Source: Actinomycetes bacterium (GTDB lineage Bacteria; Actinomycetota; Acidimicrobiia; Acidimicrobiales; Ilumatobacteraceae). From it: DNA of 64,000 bases. Made by a program: the position numbers and the translations under genes. Below, one piece after another: positions 41,980-50,103 of this stretch; positions within the stretch are counted from its first letter, which is position 1; each line of letters opens with the position of its first letter. The notes below the pieces were generated by a model. It made no database searches. It saw nothing but the letters and a program-made list of their open reading frames with translations, and was not told where the DNA came from. The stretch spans positions 44,577-108,576 of the forward strand of contig JANYKS010000020.1 of assembly GCA_025358125.1 (NCBI GenBank). The letters run 5' to 3'.

Positions 41980-42738
41980 TCGATCGGGCAGGTACGCGTG
42001 GTCATGTTGAACCGCCCTGACAAACTCAACGCCGTCACTCAAACAATGCATCATGCGCTACGTGATGTGTGGGGCCAACTTGCCTCGGATCGAGAAGCCC
42101 GCGCCGTTGTACTCACCGGGGCCGGCTCGGCGTTCTGCTCGGGAGGCGACGTCGAGAACTTCATTCGTAATAACAACGATGTCGATCACCGGCGTCGCAG
42201 CATCCGAGGCGCCAAGGAGCTGTTCGACGTCATGATGGACTTCCCGCTTCCAGTCGTCGCCGCGGTGAACGGACCTGCCGTCGGTCTCGGCTGCAACCTT
42301 GCTGTGTCGTGCGACTTGGTGCTGATCGCCGACAGCGCATACCTCGCTGAGAGTCATGTCGCAGTCGGGCTGGTTGCCGGCGATGGCGGAACCACCCTGT
42401 GGCCGCAGATGATGAGCATCCTGAAGGCAAAGGAACTGGTTTTGCTCGGCGATCGCATTGCCGCCGACGATGCCGTTCGACTCGGGCTGGCCAATCGGGT
42501 TGTTCCGGCGGGCTCGTTGCGCGACGAGGCGATTGCCCTTGCGCAACGGCTCGCCGACCTCCCCGCTCAGGCTGTGCAGCAGACGAAGCGAGCGTTCAAC
42601 ATGCACCTCAAGCGAGCCGCACTTGATGTGATGGACTTCTCGCTCCAGGCCGAATTCGATTCATTCGGTTCCGATTACACCCGCCAGGTCGCTGAACGTT
42701 TACTCTCCCGAACCACCCGTGAGACCCAGAAGGAATAG
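41956..42738 (+). pseudogene. Enoyl-CoA hydratase/isomerase gene lacking its start
   Basis: About 260 residues of crotonase fold: ALAIVESIGQVRVVMLNRPDKLNAV, oxyanion motif VLTGAGSAFCSGGDVENF, NGPAVGLGCNLAVSCDLV, HVAVGLVAGDGGTTLWPQ (an Asp replaces one Glu position), and LGLANRVVPAGSL. The C-terminus is complete. No in-frame ATG, GTG or TTG lies just upstream: the frame runs antisense into the amidohydrolase gene until 41833. Only about 10-15 residues of the N-terminus are missing, with the whole promoter. Not expressed as is, unless from a cryptic start. Confidence 0.75.
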
Positions 42739-42863
42739 GTGTGCAGAGAACCGTTGCCTGTATCGGATCAGCAGGTGGCGAAGAGCTCGACATGAGTCCC
42801 GGTCGGGAACTTGCACCACTGCGGGCTTGCCCCGTCTCTCGGTCCACGTGTCAGCCGCTCAGC

Positions 42864-43577
42864 TCAGTCTCGTTCGGCTCGGCGACCGATCGTGCGCCCG
42901 TTCTCGAAGACGTCGTCATGGTCGGTGACCAACCACGACTCCGGGCTCGGGTGGGCGGCGAAAAGCGCTTTCGTCTCCCGTAACGCAGCGAGAGGCGCCT
43001 CGGTAATCGACGCGGCGACGGTTCGAGCCCGCTCACCGAGCTGATCGGGGGTGACGACGTCGGTGACGAGCCCGATTCGTTCGGCGGTCGCGGCGTCGAT
43101 GGGCGTCCCATCGAGACAGAGGCGACGCGCCCAACCGTCGCCGACGACCAGCTTGAGTGGTGTGAACAGGGGCACCCCACCGAGGCGGATCTCGGGATGG
43201 CCGAAGGTTGCCCGATCCGTTGCGACTCGGATGTCGCAGAGCACGGCCAGATCGAATCCGGTACCCAACGCGTAGCCGTCGATCGCGGCGACGATCGGCT
43301 TCGGGAATCCGACGACAGCCCGGTGGAACCGGCGCGAGGCTGAGTAGACCTGTCGACGGATGTCGGCGTCGTCGGACCGCAGCTCGTCCCGGTCGAGACC
43401 GGCGCAGAAGCACCCGCCTTCGCCCATCACGATCGCCACGGACACGCCATCATCGGCGGCCAGCCGCCCGAGTACTTCGCTGACGCTGATGAGCATTTCG
43501 GTGTCGAGTGCGTTGCGACGCAAGGCACGAGCGAGGGTCAATTCTGCGACGTTGCCGTCGATCTGGACACGGATCAC
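42864..43577 (-). CDS. Enoyl-CoA hydratase/isomerase family protein
   Basis: 237-aa crotonase-fold protein, intact. Segments: NVAELTLARALRRNALD, oxyanion motif VAIVMGEGGCFCAGLDRDEL, AIDGYALGTGFDLAVLCDIR, HPEIRLGGVPLFTPL (a Glu of the active site retained) and ERIGLVTDVVTPDQL. It acts on acyl-CoA thioesters in the cytoplasm; specificity is not predictable. The 125 bases to its right-hand neighbour's end at 42738 hold nothing recognisable. A VOC remnant lies upstream. Confidence 0.87.
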   Translation of the reverse strand: MIRVQIDGNVAELTLARALRRNALDTEMLISVSEVLGRLAADDGVSVAIVMGEGGCFCAGLDRDELRSDDADIRRQVYSASRRFHRAVVGFPKPIVAAIDGYALGTGFDLAVLCDIRVATDRATFGHPEIRLGGVPLFTPLKLVVGDGWARRLCLDGTPIDAATAERIGLVTDVVTPDQLGERARTVAASITEAPLAALRETKALFAAHPSPESWLVTDHDDVFENGRTIGRRAERD

Positions 43578-43654
43578 CTTGTACAGCCTTTCATCGGATC
43601 GCGCACGTGCGGACGTTGGGAGCCGTCTGCTGCCCGTCGACCGGGCGGAGCCGG

Positions 43655-43732
43655 TCAGGCCGCAAAGTAGCTTCGGAGTCGCTCGACGAGTTCGACCAGG
43701 ACGCCGTTGGGATCACGAATGAACAGGATGGG
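43655..43732 (-). pseudogene. C-terminal remnant of a VOC family gene
   Basis: The 25 codons read PILFIRDPNGVLVELVERLR and then SYFAA before the stop. The FxRDPxGxLVELxE motif is the last strand of VOC/glyoxalase proteins. An in-frame TGA lies immediately upstream, so the rest of the gene is gone. A relic only. Confidence 0.5.
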
Positions 43733-43776
43733 TCAAACCTTCGGGTCGTAAGCCGGCACGACCGGGGTCGGCGCGT

Positions 43777-44319
43777 TCATGGTTGCCGCCCGAGGAACGC
43801 GACGAGCTGCTCGGTCGGTGCGGCGCCGGCGGGCGCGGGCACCTCGGGTCCGAAACGTCCAGGTCGAATTTCCGGCGCGATCGTTGCTCGACTCACCTCC
43901 AACGCTGACGCGGCAACCTCGTCGGGGAGCTCCGCTGGCTGTCCGGTCGCGGTGGCGATGTCCCATGTGTGGGTTGCGGTGTCGAGGAGGTTGATGCCCG
44001 CGAGCACTCGGCCGGGCATCGGTCCTGCGCCCCCATCCACGATTCGGTCGAACACGCCTGGTGTTCGCCACGCGGCGAGCGCGGATTCGGCAGCCTGGTG
44101 GAACTGCGCCGCTGGATCGGGACCGAGGACAAACTCCGTAGGAGGGGCCCCGGACGCCGCCGCGCCGAGGCCAGCGACGACGCCGATGGTGTGTCCGAGC
44201 AGATCGCGCACGACCCATTCAGGGCACGGTGTCGGGTCGTCGTATTGGTCGGCGCGGACGTTGCCGATCACGCCGTGTGCATGTTGAAACGTTCGCTCGA
44301 GTGCATCGATGAGTTCCAT
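43777..44319 (-). CDS. TIGR03086 family protein (DinB-like fold)
   Basis: 180 aa. The family motif DDPTPCPEWVVRDLLGHTIG and the later NLLDTATHTWDIATATGQP carry the metal-binding His positions. It is a paralogue of the protein at 18584-19141 and may likewise be a mycothiol- or metal-dependent transferase/isomerase of unknown substrate. It is divergent from an ArsR gene, and an 8-6-8 inverted repeat lies between the two starts. Confidence 0.85.
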   Translation of the reverse strand: MELIDALERTFQHAHGVIGNVRADQYDDPTPCPEWVVRDLLGHTIGVVAGLGAAASGAPPTEFVLGPDPAAQFHQAAESALAAWRTPGVFDRIVDGGAGPMPGRVLAGINLLDTATHTWDIATATGQPAELPDEVAASALEVSRATIAPEIRPGRFGPEVPAPAGAAPTEQLVAFLGRQP

Positions 44320-44335
44320 CTGTACCTCTCCGATC

Positions 44336-44357
44336 TATGTAAGATATTGCTTACATA
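44336..44357. promoter_or_regulatory. Putative ArsR operator
   Basis: TATGTAAG-ATATTG-CTTACATA: exact 8-bp arms at 44336-44343 and 44350-44357. It is AT-rich compared with its surroundings and centred between the divergent TIGR03086 and ArsR genes. Good position for autorepression and control of both. Confidence 0.7.
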
Positions 44358-44410
44358 CTCGCAAAGTTCGCGCGAGAATGCAAGGGCAAGTTGTGGAGAG
44401 GTGGTGGCTG

Positions 44411-44755
44411 ATGGATGAGGCGTTGCGGGCGGTGGCCGATCCGACTCGCCGCGCCATTCTCCGCCTCGTCCGTGACGGTGAGCTGGCGGCGGGGGAGATC
44501 GCCGGACACTTCCCGTCGATGAGCCGCCCCGCGGTGTCGCAACATCTGAAGGCGTTGACCGACTCCGGGCTGGTCGAGGTCCGTGCCGACGGCAACCGGC
44601 GCCTGTATCGGTGGCGCCGCGAGGGACTACGCGACGCGGCAGCGTTTCTCGACGAGATGTGGTCCGACCGACTCGCTCGACTCAAGGCAGCCGCCGAGCG
44701 CGAGGAATGGCCCGAGCGAACCCGATCCGGACGAACGTCCCGCAGACAGCAGTGA
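44411..44755 (+). CDS. ArsR family transcriptional regulator (SRPBCC-associated type)
   Basis: 114 aa from ATG 44411 (MDEALRAVADPTRRAILRLV), with the typical winged helix: AGEIAGHFPSMSRPAVSQHL, KALTDSGLVEVRADGNRRLY. There is no cysteine or His cluster, so it is not a metal sensor. This subclass usually precedes an SRPBCC/AHSA1 gene, and a broken SRPBCC start does follow at 44770. ATG 44378 in the same frame is the alternative start. The C-terminal tail is basic (RTRSGRTSRRQQ). Confidence 0.88.
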   Translation: MDEALRAVADPTRRAILRLVRDGELAAGEIAGHFPSMSRPAVSQHLKALTDSGLVEVRADGNRRLYRWRREGLRDAAAFLDEMWSDRLARLKAAAEREEWPERTRSGRTSRRQQ

Positions 44756-44769
44756 AAGGACAGCCCGAC

Positions 44770-44921
44770 GTGACCGAAGCCGACGCGAACATCGTCGAAC
44801 AGACCGTGCGGATCAGCGCCCGCCCTGAAACGGTGTGGAGGTACTGGACCGACCCGCAACGAATGTGCGATTGGTGGGGGCAGCAGCCGAACTCGACCCG
44901 CGACCCGGCGGTCTGTGTCGC
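44770..44921 (+). pseudogene. 5' fragment of an SRPBCC/AHSA1-domain gene
   Basis: GTG 44770 reads VTEADANIVEQTVRISARPE, then TVWRYWTDPQRMCDWWG, the start of an AHSA1-type SRPBCC protein. After the run of G at about 44876-44880 the sense continues in another phase as AAAELDPRPGGLCRI, so one base has been inserted. At about 44922 the homology ends and a recombinase tail begins. The gene is both frameshifted and truncated. Confidence 0.65.
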
Positions 44922-45023
44922 ATCGCGATCACGTTGCAGACCTATTCGCACGTGCTTCCGATCATGCACGACGCCGCCCCGGCAACCGTCGCATCGCTGT
45001 TCATGCCCCAGCGCAGAACATGA
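44922..45023 (+). pseudogene. C-terminal tail of a tyrosine recombinase (phage-type integrase)
   Basis: The frame reads IAITLQTYSHVLPIMHDAAP and then ATVASLFMPQRRT before the stop. The IxxTLxTYSHVLPxM pattern is the nucleophile-Tyr segment at the end of tyrosine recombinases. Joined in frame to the SRPBCC fragment, it marks a past integration or deletion event. The following 255 bases (45024-45278) contain no gene I can recognise. Confidence 0.65.
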
Positions 45024-45278
45024 CGCTCGTGGCCTGTGCTGGCTCAAACCGCTCGCCCCAGAAACGCTGGGCGTCCGGTGGGTCCGCGCGGACTCCGAGA
45101 CCGGCGGCCAACGATCCTTCTGGCGCTGGCGGGCTGTGCAGTCGCTCGCCGAGGTCCCGGTCTCGATACCGGTTGGGGCTCACAAACGGCCGCTGGAACG
45201 GCGGGGTTGGGACTCCTCACTATCGTCGTTCAAGCGCCGTACGCGTGGTGCGCCGACAGTGAGGAATAGGGTGGCTGC

Positions 45279-45647
45279 ATGTCGGCTTTCGCCAGGTATT
45301 CGCTCGTCGCGTTCGATTGCCCCGACCCACGGGCGCATGCCGCGTTGGACAGCGCCAACATCGGATGGCTGCCGCAACGAGACGACGGCGATCGGCTCAC
45401 GCCGCGCAGCGCCGGTGGGCCAACGCTGGCCCACCGATCGGAACCGGATCGAGTAGCTCCGGGGTGGCCAAACCCGATGCATCTGCGGCAGGCTCACCTC
45501 TGCTTCGATGTCGACGATCTTGACCCCGGCAAACCACGGGCGCTCGCGCTCGCCGCTATCAAGGCCGAAGTCCAATCGGGCGACGGCGTGACGGTGTTCA
45601 TCGACCCTGCTGGTCACCCGTTCTGCCTCGTGCTCGATGACGAATGA
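45279..45647 (+). CDS. VOC family protein
   Basis: 122-aa single-domain glyoxalase-fold protein: YSLVAFDCPDPRAHAAL, QAHLCFDVDDLDPGKPRALA and VFIDPAGHPFCLVL, ending DDE. The middle is somewhat degenerate compared with relatives (the first His and the expected FY pair after CPDPR are altered), so activity is uncertain. It overlaps the next gene by 11 bases. Confidence 0.72.
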   Translation: MSAFARYSLVAFDCPDPRAHAALDSANIGWLPQRDDGDRLTPRSAGGPTLAHRSEPDRVAPGWPNPMHLRQAHLCFDVDDLDPGKPRALALAAIKAEVQSGDGVTVFIDPAGHPFCLVLDDE

Positions 45648-46434
45648 GATGCTGTTCCGGCTGAGCAATCCTGCACTCGTCGTCATTATTGTGGTCATCG
45701 TCGGCGGCTCCACCGCGATCGGCGTCTACGTCGGACGGCGGCTCGAGAACCGCGACGAGATCCGCGAGCTGGTCGGGGCTGTGCAGGCGGCGCTCCTCGG
45801 TTTCGTCGCGCTGCTGCTCGCCTTCGGCTTGACGATGGCAGTCGGCCGCTACGAATCGCGCCGCGCTTCACTGGCGACCGAAGCGAACGCGATCGGAACC
45901 GGATTCCTGCGCTCGCAGACAATCGCCGAACCCGAGCGTTCACAGTCGATCGAGCTGTTACGCCAATACGCGCTCGAACGCCAGACACTGTCCACGCAGT
46001 TGGTCGGGTCGGCATCGTCTGCTGCGAGCGTGCAACGCAGCAGCGGCATCCAACGCGAGCTGTGGGCCCTCGCCAGTAGCTCGATGTCGGCTGACCCGAC
46101 CGGCAGTGCGCCGCGTCTCTACGTTGAAAGCCTGAACACCATGTTTGACGCGGGTTCGTTGCGCGAGGCCGCTTTCATCGACCGCGTCCCCGACTCGGTC
46201 GTCTATCTGCAGATCGGGGGAGCCGCTCTCGCGTTGTGTCTGCTGGGCCTCTATCTCGCGACGCTTGGCAGACGGGTAGTAGAAGCGACGTTGGCGGCTG
46301 GCATGGTGTCGCTGATCCTGCTCGTCGCGATCGACCTCGACCGACCCCAGCGGGGACTGATCACCGTTTCGTCACGCCCGATCGATTCGGTAGTGCAATC
46401 GATGCAACGGGATCCGGCCGCGTCGCCTCCCTGA
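45637..46434 (+). CDS. DUF4239-like integral membrane protein
   Basis: 265 aa with two N-terminal helices (ALVVIIVVIVGGSTAIGVYV, VGAVQAALLGFVALLLAFGL), a central soluble section of about 110 residues, and two C-terminal helices (VVYLQIGGAALALCLLGLYL and the region ending LILLVAID). The pattern RYESRRASLATEANAIGTGFLR is typical of DUF4239 (bestrophin-like) membrane proteins. Function unknown; channel-like roles are suggested only by fold. Convergent with the truncated gene at 46438. Confidence 0.72.
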   Translation: MTNEMLFRLSNPALVVIIVVIVGGSTAIGVYVGRRLENRDEIRELVGAVQAALLGFVALLLAFGLTMAVGRYESRRASLATEANAIGTGFLRSQTIAEPERSQSIELLRQYALERQTLSTQLVGSASSAASVQRSSGIQRELWALASSSMSADPTGSAPRLYVESLNTMFDAGSLREAAFIDRVPDSVVYLQIGGAALALCLLGLYLATLGRRVVEATLAAGMVSLILLVAIDLDRPQRGLITVSSRPIDSVVQSMQRDPAASPP

Positions 46435-46437
46435 CTA

Positions 46438-46878
46438 CTACACGACGAGGGCTACTCGCTCGCTGTTCGAACCGAGCCACGCCGACGCCTCGTGCACCAC
46501 GACCCGGTCGCCTTCAGGACCGTGGATGAGGACACACGAGAACATTGCGACATCGGTGTCGGCGCACTCGAGCAGATCGGCCGAGAGACGCACGATCTCG
46601 CCCGTTGCCACACGTCTGGCGAGATCGGTGAGACCCCATAGGTCGAGATCGTGATCGTGGCCGACGTGCCTGCCGAGCAGCATCGCGACCAGGCTCATCT
46701 CGACGTCGTCCCAGTCGAGATCGTTGGCATACCGCCCGGCGCGCATCTGCTCGTGCAGGCCGATCAGCGCAGCGCACGCGGTGGATGGTCCAGTTTGGCC
46801 GGCGCGCATCACCACACCGGAGGTGCCGTCGCTGTCCAAGCCGATGTGCGGCATCACGACGTTGACGAAACGCTTCCG
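46438..46878 (-). pseudogene. 5'-truncated gene of unrecognised family
   Basis: About 146 residues from RKRFVNVVMPHIGLDSDG onwards look coding: VMRAGQTGPSTACAALIGLH, DVEMSLVAMLLGRHVG, and SCVLIHGPEGDRVVVHEASA. I do not recognise the family with certainty. The N-terminus is missing: upstream codons on this strand lie antisense to an AraC gene that begins at the same point. The layout mirrors the junction at 41.97 kb. Confidence 0.5.
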
Positions 46879-46881
46879 CCC

Positions 46882-47444
46882 GTCGGTGTCGCGATCGAGT
46901 TCACGCCGCTGGGTTTGCGCGGTATGTTCGGGGTGCTGGCGCGGGCGTTGTGGAACACGTCGTGCGAGTTCGCCGACGTCGTCGGCATCGCCGCGTTTGA
47001 GTTGTGGGAGCGGGTGCAGGGTGCCGCGTCGTGGCCGGAACGATTCGCCGTCTGCGATGCCGTGTTGGGCCGGTTGGCTGGCGATCATCCCGTGGACCCG
47101 CAAATAAGTCGGGCGTGGGAACGATCAGTGTCGACGCCGTTGCCGGGCGCGTCGGATGGACCCGGCAGCATCTCGGGCAGGGTTTCCGGCATGAATTCGG
47201 TTTGAGCCCGAAGGCCGCGGCGAGGGTGATCCGGTTCGAGCGGGCGAGAAGGATGCTTCAATCGACACCGGCGTTCGTGTCGATCGCACAGGTCGCCGCT
47301 ACGTGCGGGTATTACGACCAAGCGCACCCGCACCGTGATTTTGTCGAGTTTGCCGGGTGCAGCCCGTCACGATGGTTGACTGAGGAAGACCTTCCATCCG
47401 TCCAAGACGGCATCGCAGTCGATGTGGCACAGTTACGGCTATGA
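46882..47444 (+). pseudogene. AraC family regulator gene, 5'-truncated and frameshifted
   Basis: The first frame reads VGVAIEFTPLGLRGMFGVLA and PERFAVCDAVLGRLAG, typical of the central part of AraC regulators with a DUF6597-type sensor. Near 47125 the sense moves to another phase: TISVDAVAGRVGWTRQHLGQ, GFRHEFGLSPKAAARVIRFE and VAATCGYYDQAHPHRDF, a full AraC helix-turn-helix. The first about 90 residues are missing at the head-to-head junction. It lies just upstream of a VOC gene it may once have controlled. Confidence 0.75.
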
Positions 47445-47842
47445 CAACGGATGTTTCGATGGTCTGGCCGATCCTGTCCTTCCGTGACGCCCGCGCCGCG
47501 ATCACGTTTCTGGAGACCGCGTTCGGGTTCGAGACCCGCGCCGTCCACGCCCGCGACGGCGCCCCGGAGGTGGTCGAGCACGCCGAAATGCGCTGGCCGC
47601 TGGGAGGCGGGATCATGTTCGGCACCGCCGGCAAGGACGACTCCGTCTTCGGCCGCCGCCTACCGGGCAACGACTCGGTGTACGTGGTGTGCCTCGACCC
47701 GGACGCGCTGTTCGCGCGGGCGACCGCTGCTGGCGCCGAGGTTGTTCGTGGATTGGTCGACGAGGACTACGGGTCGCGTGGGTTCACGGTACGCGACCCC
47801 GAGGGCAATCTGTGGAGCTTCGGCACCTACGCCGGGGAATGA
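47441..47842 (+). CDS. VOC family protein
   Basis: 133 aa, single glyoxalase-fold protein: VWPILSFRDARAAITFLETAFGF, VEHAEMRWPLGGGIMFG (Glu/His region), ALFARATAAGAEVV and FTVRDPEGNLWSFGTY. This PhnB/YP_xx-type layout is common for proteins of unknown or antibiotic-resistance-like role. It overlaps the end of the broken AraC gene by four bases and is followed after three bases by the YjbR gene. Confidence 0.85.
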   Translation: MTTDVSMVWPILSFRDARAAITFLETAFGFETRAVHARDGAPEVVEHAEMRWPLGGGIMFGTAGKDDSVFGRRLPGNDSVYVVCLDPDALFARATAAGAEVVRGLVDEDYGSRGFTVRDPEGNLWSFGTYAGE

Positions 47843-47845
47843 CCG

Positions 47846-48232
47846 ATGACCGCGACCTTCGACGACGTGCGCCGTATCGGCCTCGCGCTGGCGGAGGTCA
47901 CGGAGTCGACGTCGTATGGAACGCCGTCGCTGAAGGTGAACGGCAAGAGCCTCTGCCGGCAGTGGAGCGACCGCGAACACGACCGTGACGGCATCCATGA
48001 CACCGAAGTGCTGGTGGTGTTCTGCGAGCTCGACGTCAAGGACGCGCTGATCGAAGCCAGCGAGGGTGTGCTGTTCAGCACAACCCACTACCACGACTAC
48101 GGAGCAATGCTGATCCGACTCGCCGATGTTGAGCCGGATGACCTCGCCGACTGGCTCGAAGACAGCTACCGGCTTCGAGCACCAACCCGGCTCCTGCGAA
48201 TGCTCGACACCCTTGAGCCCGACCGGCCGTGA
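47846..48232 (+). CDS. MmcQ/YjbR family protein
   Basis: 128 aa. The sequence TFDDVRRIGLALAEVTESTSYGTPSLKVNGK and VLFSTTHYHDYGAMLIRLAD, then LADWLEDSYRLRAPTRLL, matches the CyaY-like fold of MmcQ/YjbR proteins, proposed to bind DNA, though their role is unsettled. It is co-directional with the VOC gene, with three bases between them. Confidence 0.85.
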   Translation: MTATFDDVRRIGLALAEVTESTSYGTPSLKVNGKSLCRQWSDREHDRDGIHDTEVLVVFCELDVKDALIEASEGVLFSTTHYHDYGAMLIRLADVEPDDLADWLEDSYRLRAPTRLLRMLDTLEPDRP

Positions 48233-48392
48233 CCATCGGCCGCACCACCGGCGGGCAACGACAGCGTCAGCACGCCGGATTCGTAGCCAAACGACTTGTT
48301 GACGATGCTGGTGATGTCGAGAATCGGTGGGCGGCATCGACATCTCGTCGACGATGCCAACGTGGCCTCGTCGAACACGAAAGGATTGTGTG

Positions 48393-48794
48393 ATGCGCTT
48401 CATGTTGCTGCAGAACTACGGCGAGGTCGGATCGGGATGTGCACCGATGACGGAGTGGTCCGAAAGCGACGTAGTTGCTCACATCGAGTTTCAACATGCG
48501 TTGAACCGCCAGCTCGTCGAGTCGGGTGAGCTGGTCGATGCCCAAGGTCTTGCCTGGCCCGACCAGGCCAAGTTCGTCGTGTGCGACGGCCGAAGCGCCG
48601 CCGTGGTCACCGACGGCCCGTTCCCCGAGTCGAAGGAACTCGTCGCCGGGTACCGAGTGATCGATGTCGACAGCCTCGCACGGGCGATCGAGATCGCCGC
48701 CCAGGCATCCGCGGCGCCCGGCCAGAATGGGGTACCGGTCCTTCAACCGATCGAGGTGCGCCAGGTGATGAGCGCACCTGACCCCGAGATGTGA
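48393..48794 (+). CDS. YciI/DGPF family protein, copy 1
   Basis: 133 aa. MRFMLLQNYGEVGSGCAPMT, then the conserved TDGPFPESKELVAGYRVIDV and VLQPIEVRQVM identify the YciI-like DGPF family, regular partners of ECF42 sigma factors. ATG 48393 follows a GAAAGGA site; the frame opens at 48327 without support. The end overlaps the sigma-factor GTG (GTGA), so they are coupled. Upstream 160 bases have no gene. Confidence 0.88.
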   Translation: MRFMLLQNYGEVGSGCAPMTEWSESDVVAHIEFQHALNRQLVESGELVDAQGLAWPDQAKFVVCDGRSAAVVTDGPFPESKELVAGYRVIDVDSLARAIEIAAQASAAPGQNGVPVLQPIEVRQVMSAPDPEM

Positions 48795-50044
48795 CCGGGC
48801 AGGCCATCGAACGTCTGCTGCGCGACCTCGGGCCCCGAGCGGTCGCAGCGGTGGCTCGCCGCTACGGCGACTTCGTCGACGCCGAAGACGCGGTGCAGGA
48901 AGCACTGCTCGCCGCGGTCAGCGCGTGGCCGGCAGAAGGCCAGCCGGACAATCCCCTGGGGTGGTTGGTCCGGGTGGCTTCGCGCCGGATGGTCGAGCAG
49001 TACCGCCGCGATGACGCTCGCCGACGTCGAGAACAGATCGTCGCCTCGTGGTCGCTGGCCCGTCCCGACTCGCCGTCGGGGGGCGACGACACGTTGATCT
49101 TGATGTTCATGTGCTGTCACCCGGCGCTCAGCCCGGCAGCTGCGATCCCGCTTGCGCTGCGAGCCGTCGCGGGGCTCACCACACGCGAGATCGCGACGGC
49201 GTTTCTCGTTCCCGAACCGACCATGGCGCAAAGGATCACCCGAGCAAAGGCAACACTCAAAGCGGCACACGCACCGATGACGATGCCCTCACCGACCGCG
49301 TTTGAGGAACGCTTGGGTCCGGTACTGCACGTGCTCTACCTGCTGTTCAACGAGGGCCACGCGACCAGCGGTGGCTCGGAGTTGACGCGCGCCGATCTGT
49401 CCGGGGAGGCGATCCGACTGTGCCGCGGAATCCACAACGAACTACCCGAGGATCCGGAAGTCACCGGCCTCCTGGCGTTGATGCTGCTCACCGACGCCCG
49501 CCGCCACGCACGCACCACCGCCAGCGGAGACGTGATCCCGCTCGCTGACCAGGACCGCACCCGGTGGGACCGCACCCTGATCACCGAAGGCGTCGCGCTG
49601 ATCACCTCCGCGCTCCGTCAAGGGCGGATCGGGCAGTACCAGGCACAGGCCGCGATCGCCGCCGTGCACGATCAGGCACCACGCTACGAAGACACCAACT
49701 GGGTGGAACTCCTTGCGCTGTACACGCTGCTTGACAAGATGACCAACAACCCGATGGTCACGCTCAACCGGGCAATCGCCACCGGCATGACACACGGACC
49801 AGAAGCCGGGCTCGCGATCCTCGACCAACTCGGCGAGCAACTCGGCGACCACCACCGCTTCCACTCCACACGCGGGTACCTGCTCGAGCTTTCAGGCGAC
49901 GAAACCGCGGCCGCCGACGAATTCCGGGCAGCCGCAACTGGCACCATGAACCTGCGCGAACGCCACTACCTGACCACCAAAGCCGCTTGCCTCACCCGCA
50001 GCGAGGAACAGCGACGGCCCGGCGACACCCAGGACGACAGGTGA
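48791..50044 (+). CDS. ECF42-type RNA polymerase sigma factor with TPR-like C-terminal extension, copy 1
   Basis: 417 aa, twice the usual ECF length. Sigma region 2 (RRYGDFVDAEDAVQEALLAAVSAWP) and region 4 (GLTTREIATAFLVPEPTMAQ, RITRAKATLK) are followed by the long extension LYLLFNEGHATSGGSELTRADLSGEAIRL and VTLNRAIATGMTHGPEAGLA. This is the ECF42/DUF6596 plan, which needs its C-terminal extension and has no anti-sigma factor. The upstream YciI protein is its genetic partner. Confidence 0.9.
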   Translation: MTGQAIERLLRDLGPRAVAAVARRYGDFVDAEDAVQEALLAAVSAWPAEGQPDNPLGWLVRVASRRMVEQYRRDDARRRREQIVASWSLARPDSPSGGDDTLILMFMCCHPALSPAAAIPLALRAVAGLTTREIATAFLVPEPTMAQRITRAKATLKAAHAPMTMPSPTAFEERLGPVLHVLYLLFNEGHATSGGSELTRADLSGEAIRLCRGIHNELPEDPEVTGLLALMLLTDARRHARTTASGDVIPLADQDRTRWDRTLITEGVALITSALRQGRIGQYQAQAAIAAVHDQAPRYEDTNWVELLALYTLLDKMTNNPMVTLNRAIATGMTHGPEAGLAILDQLGEQLGDHHRFHSTRGYLLELSGDETAAADEFRAAATGTMNLRERHYLTTKAACLTRSEEQRRPGDTQDDR

Positions 50045-50103
50045 CAACCATCGTCGAGTCCGCGCTTGGCGAAGCCCTCCACGTGCGCCAGGTCGACATG
50101 CGT

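Noticed and set aside
45120..45185. tRNA-like segment GGTCTCGATACCGG with pairing arms
   Set aside because: The T-loop lacks the GTTCRA consensus and no cloverleaf with an anticodon could be built, so there is no tRNA despite the integrase relic nearby.
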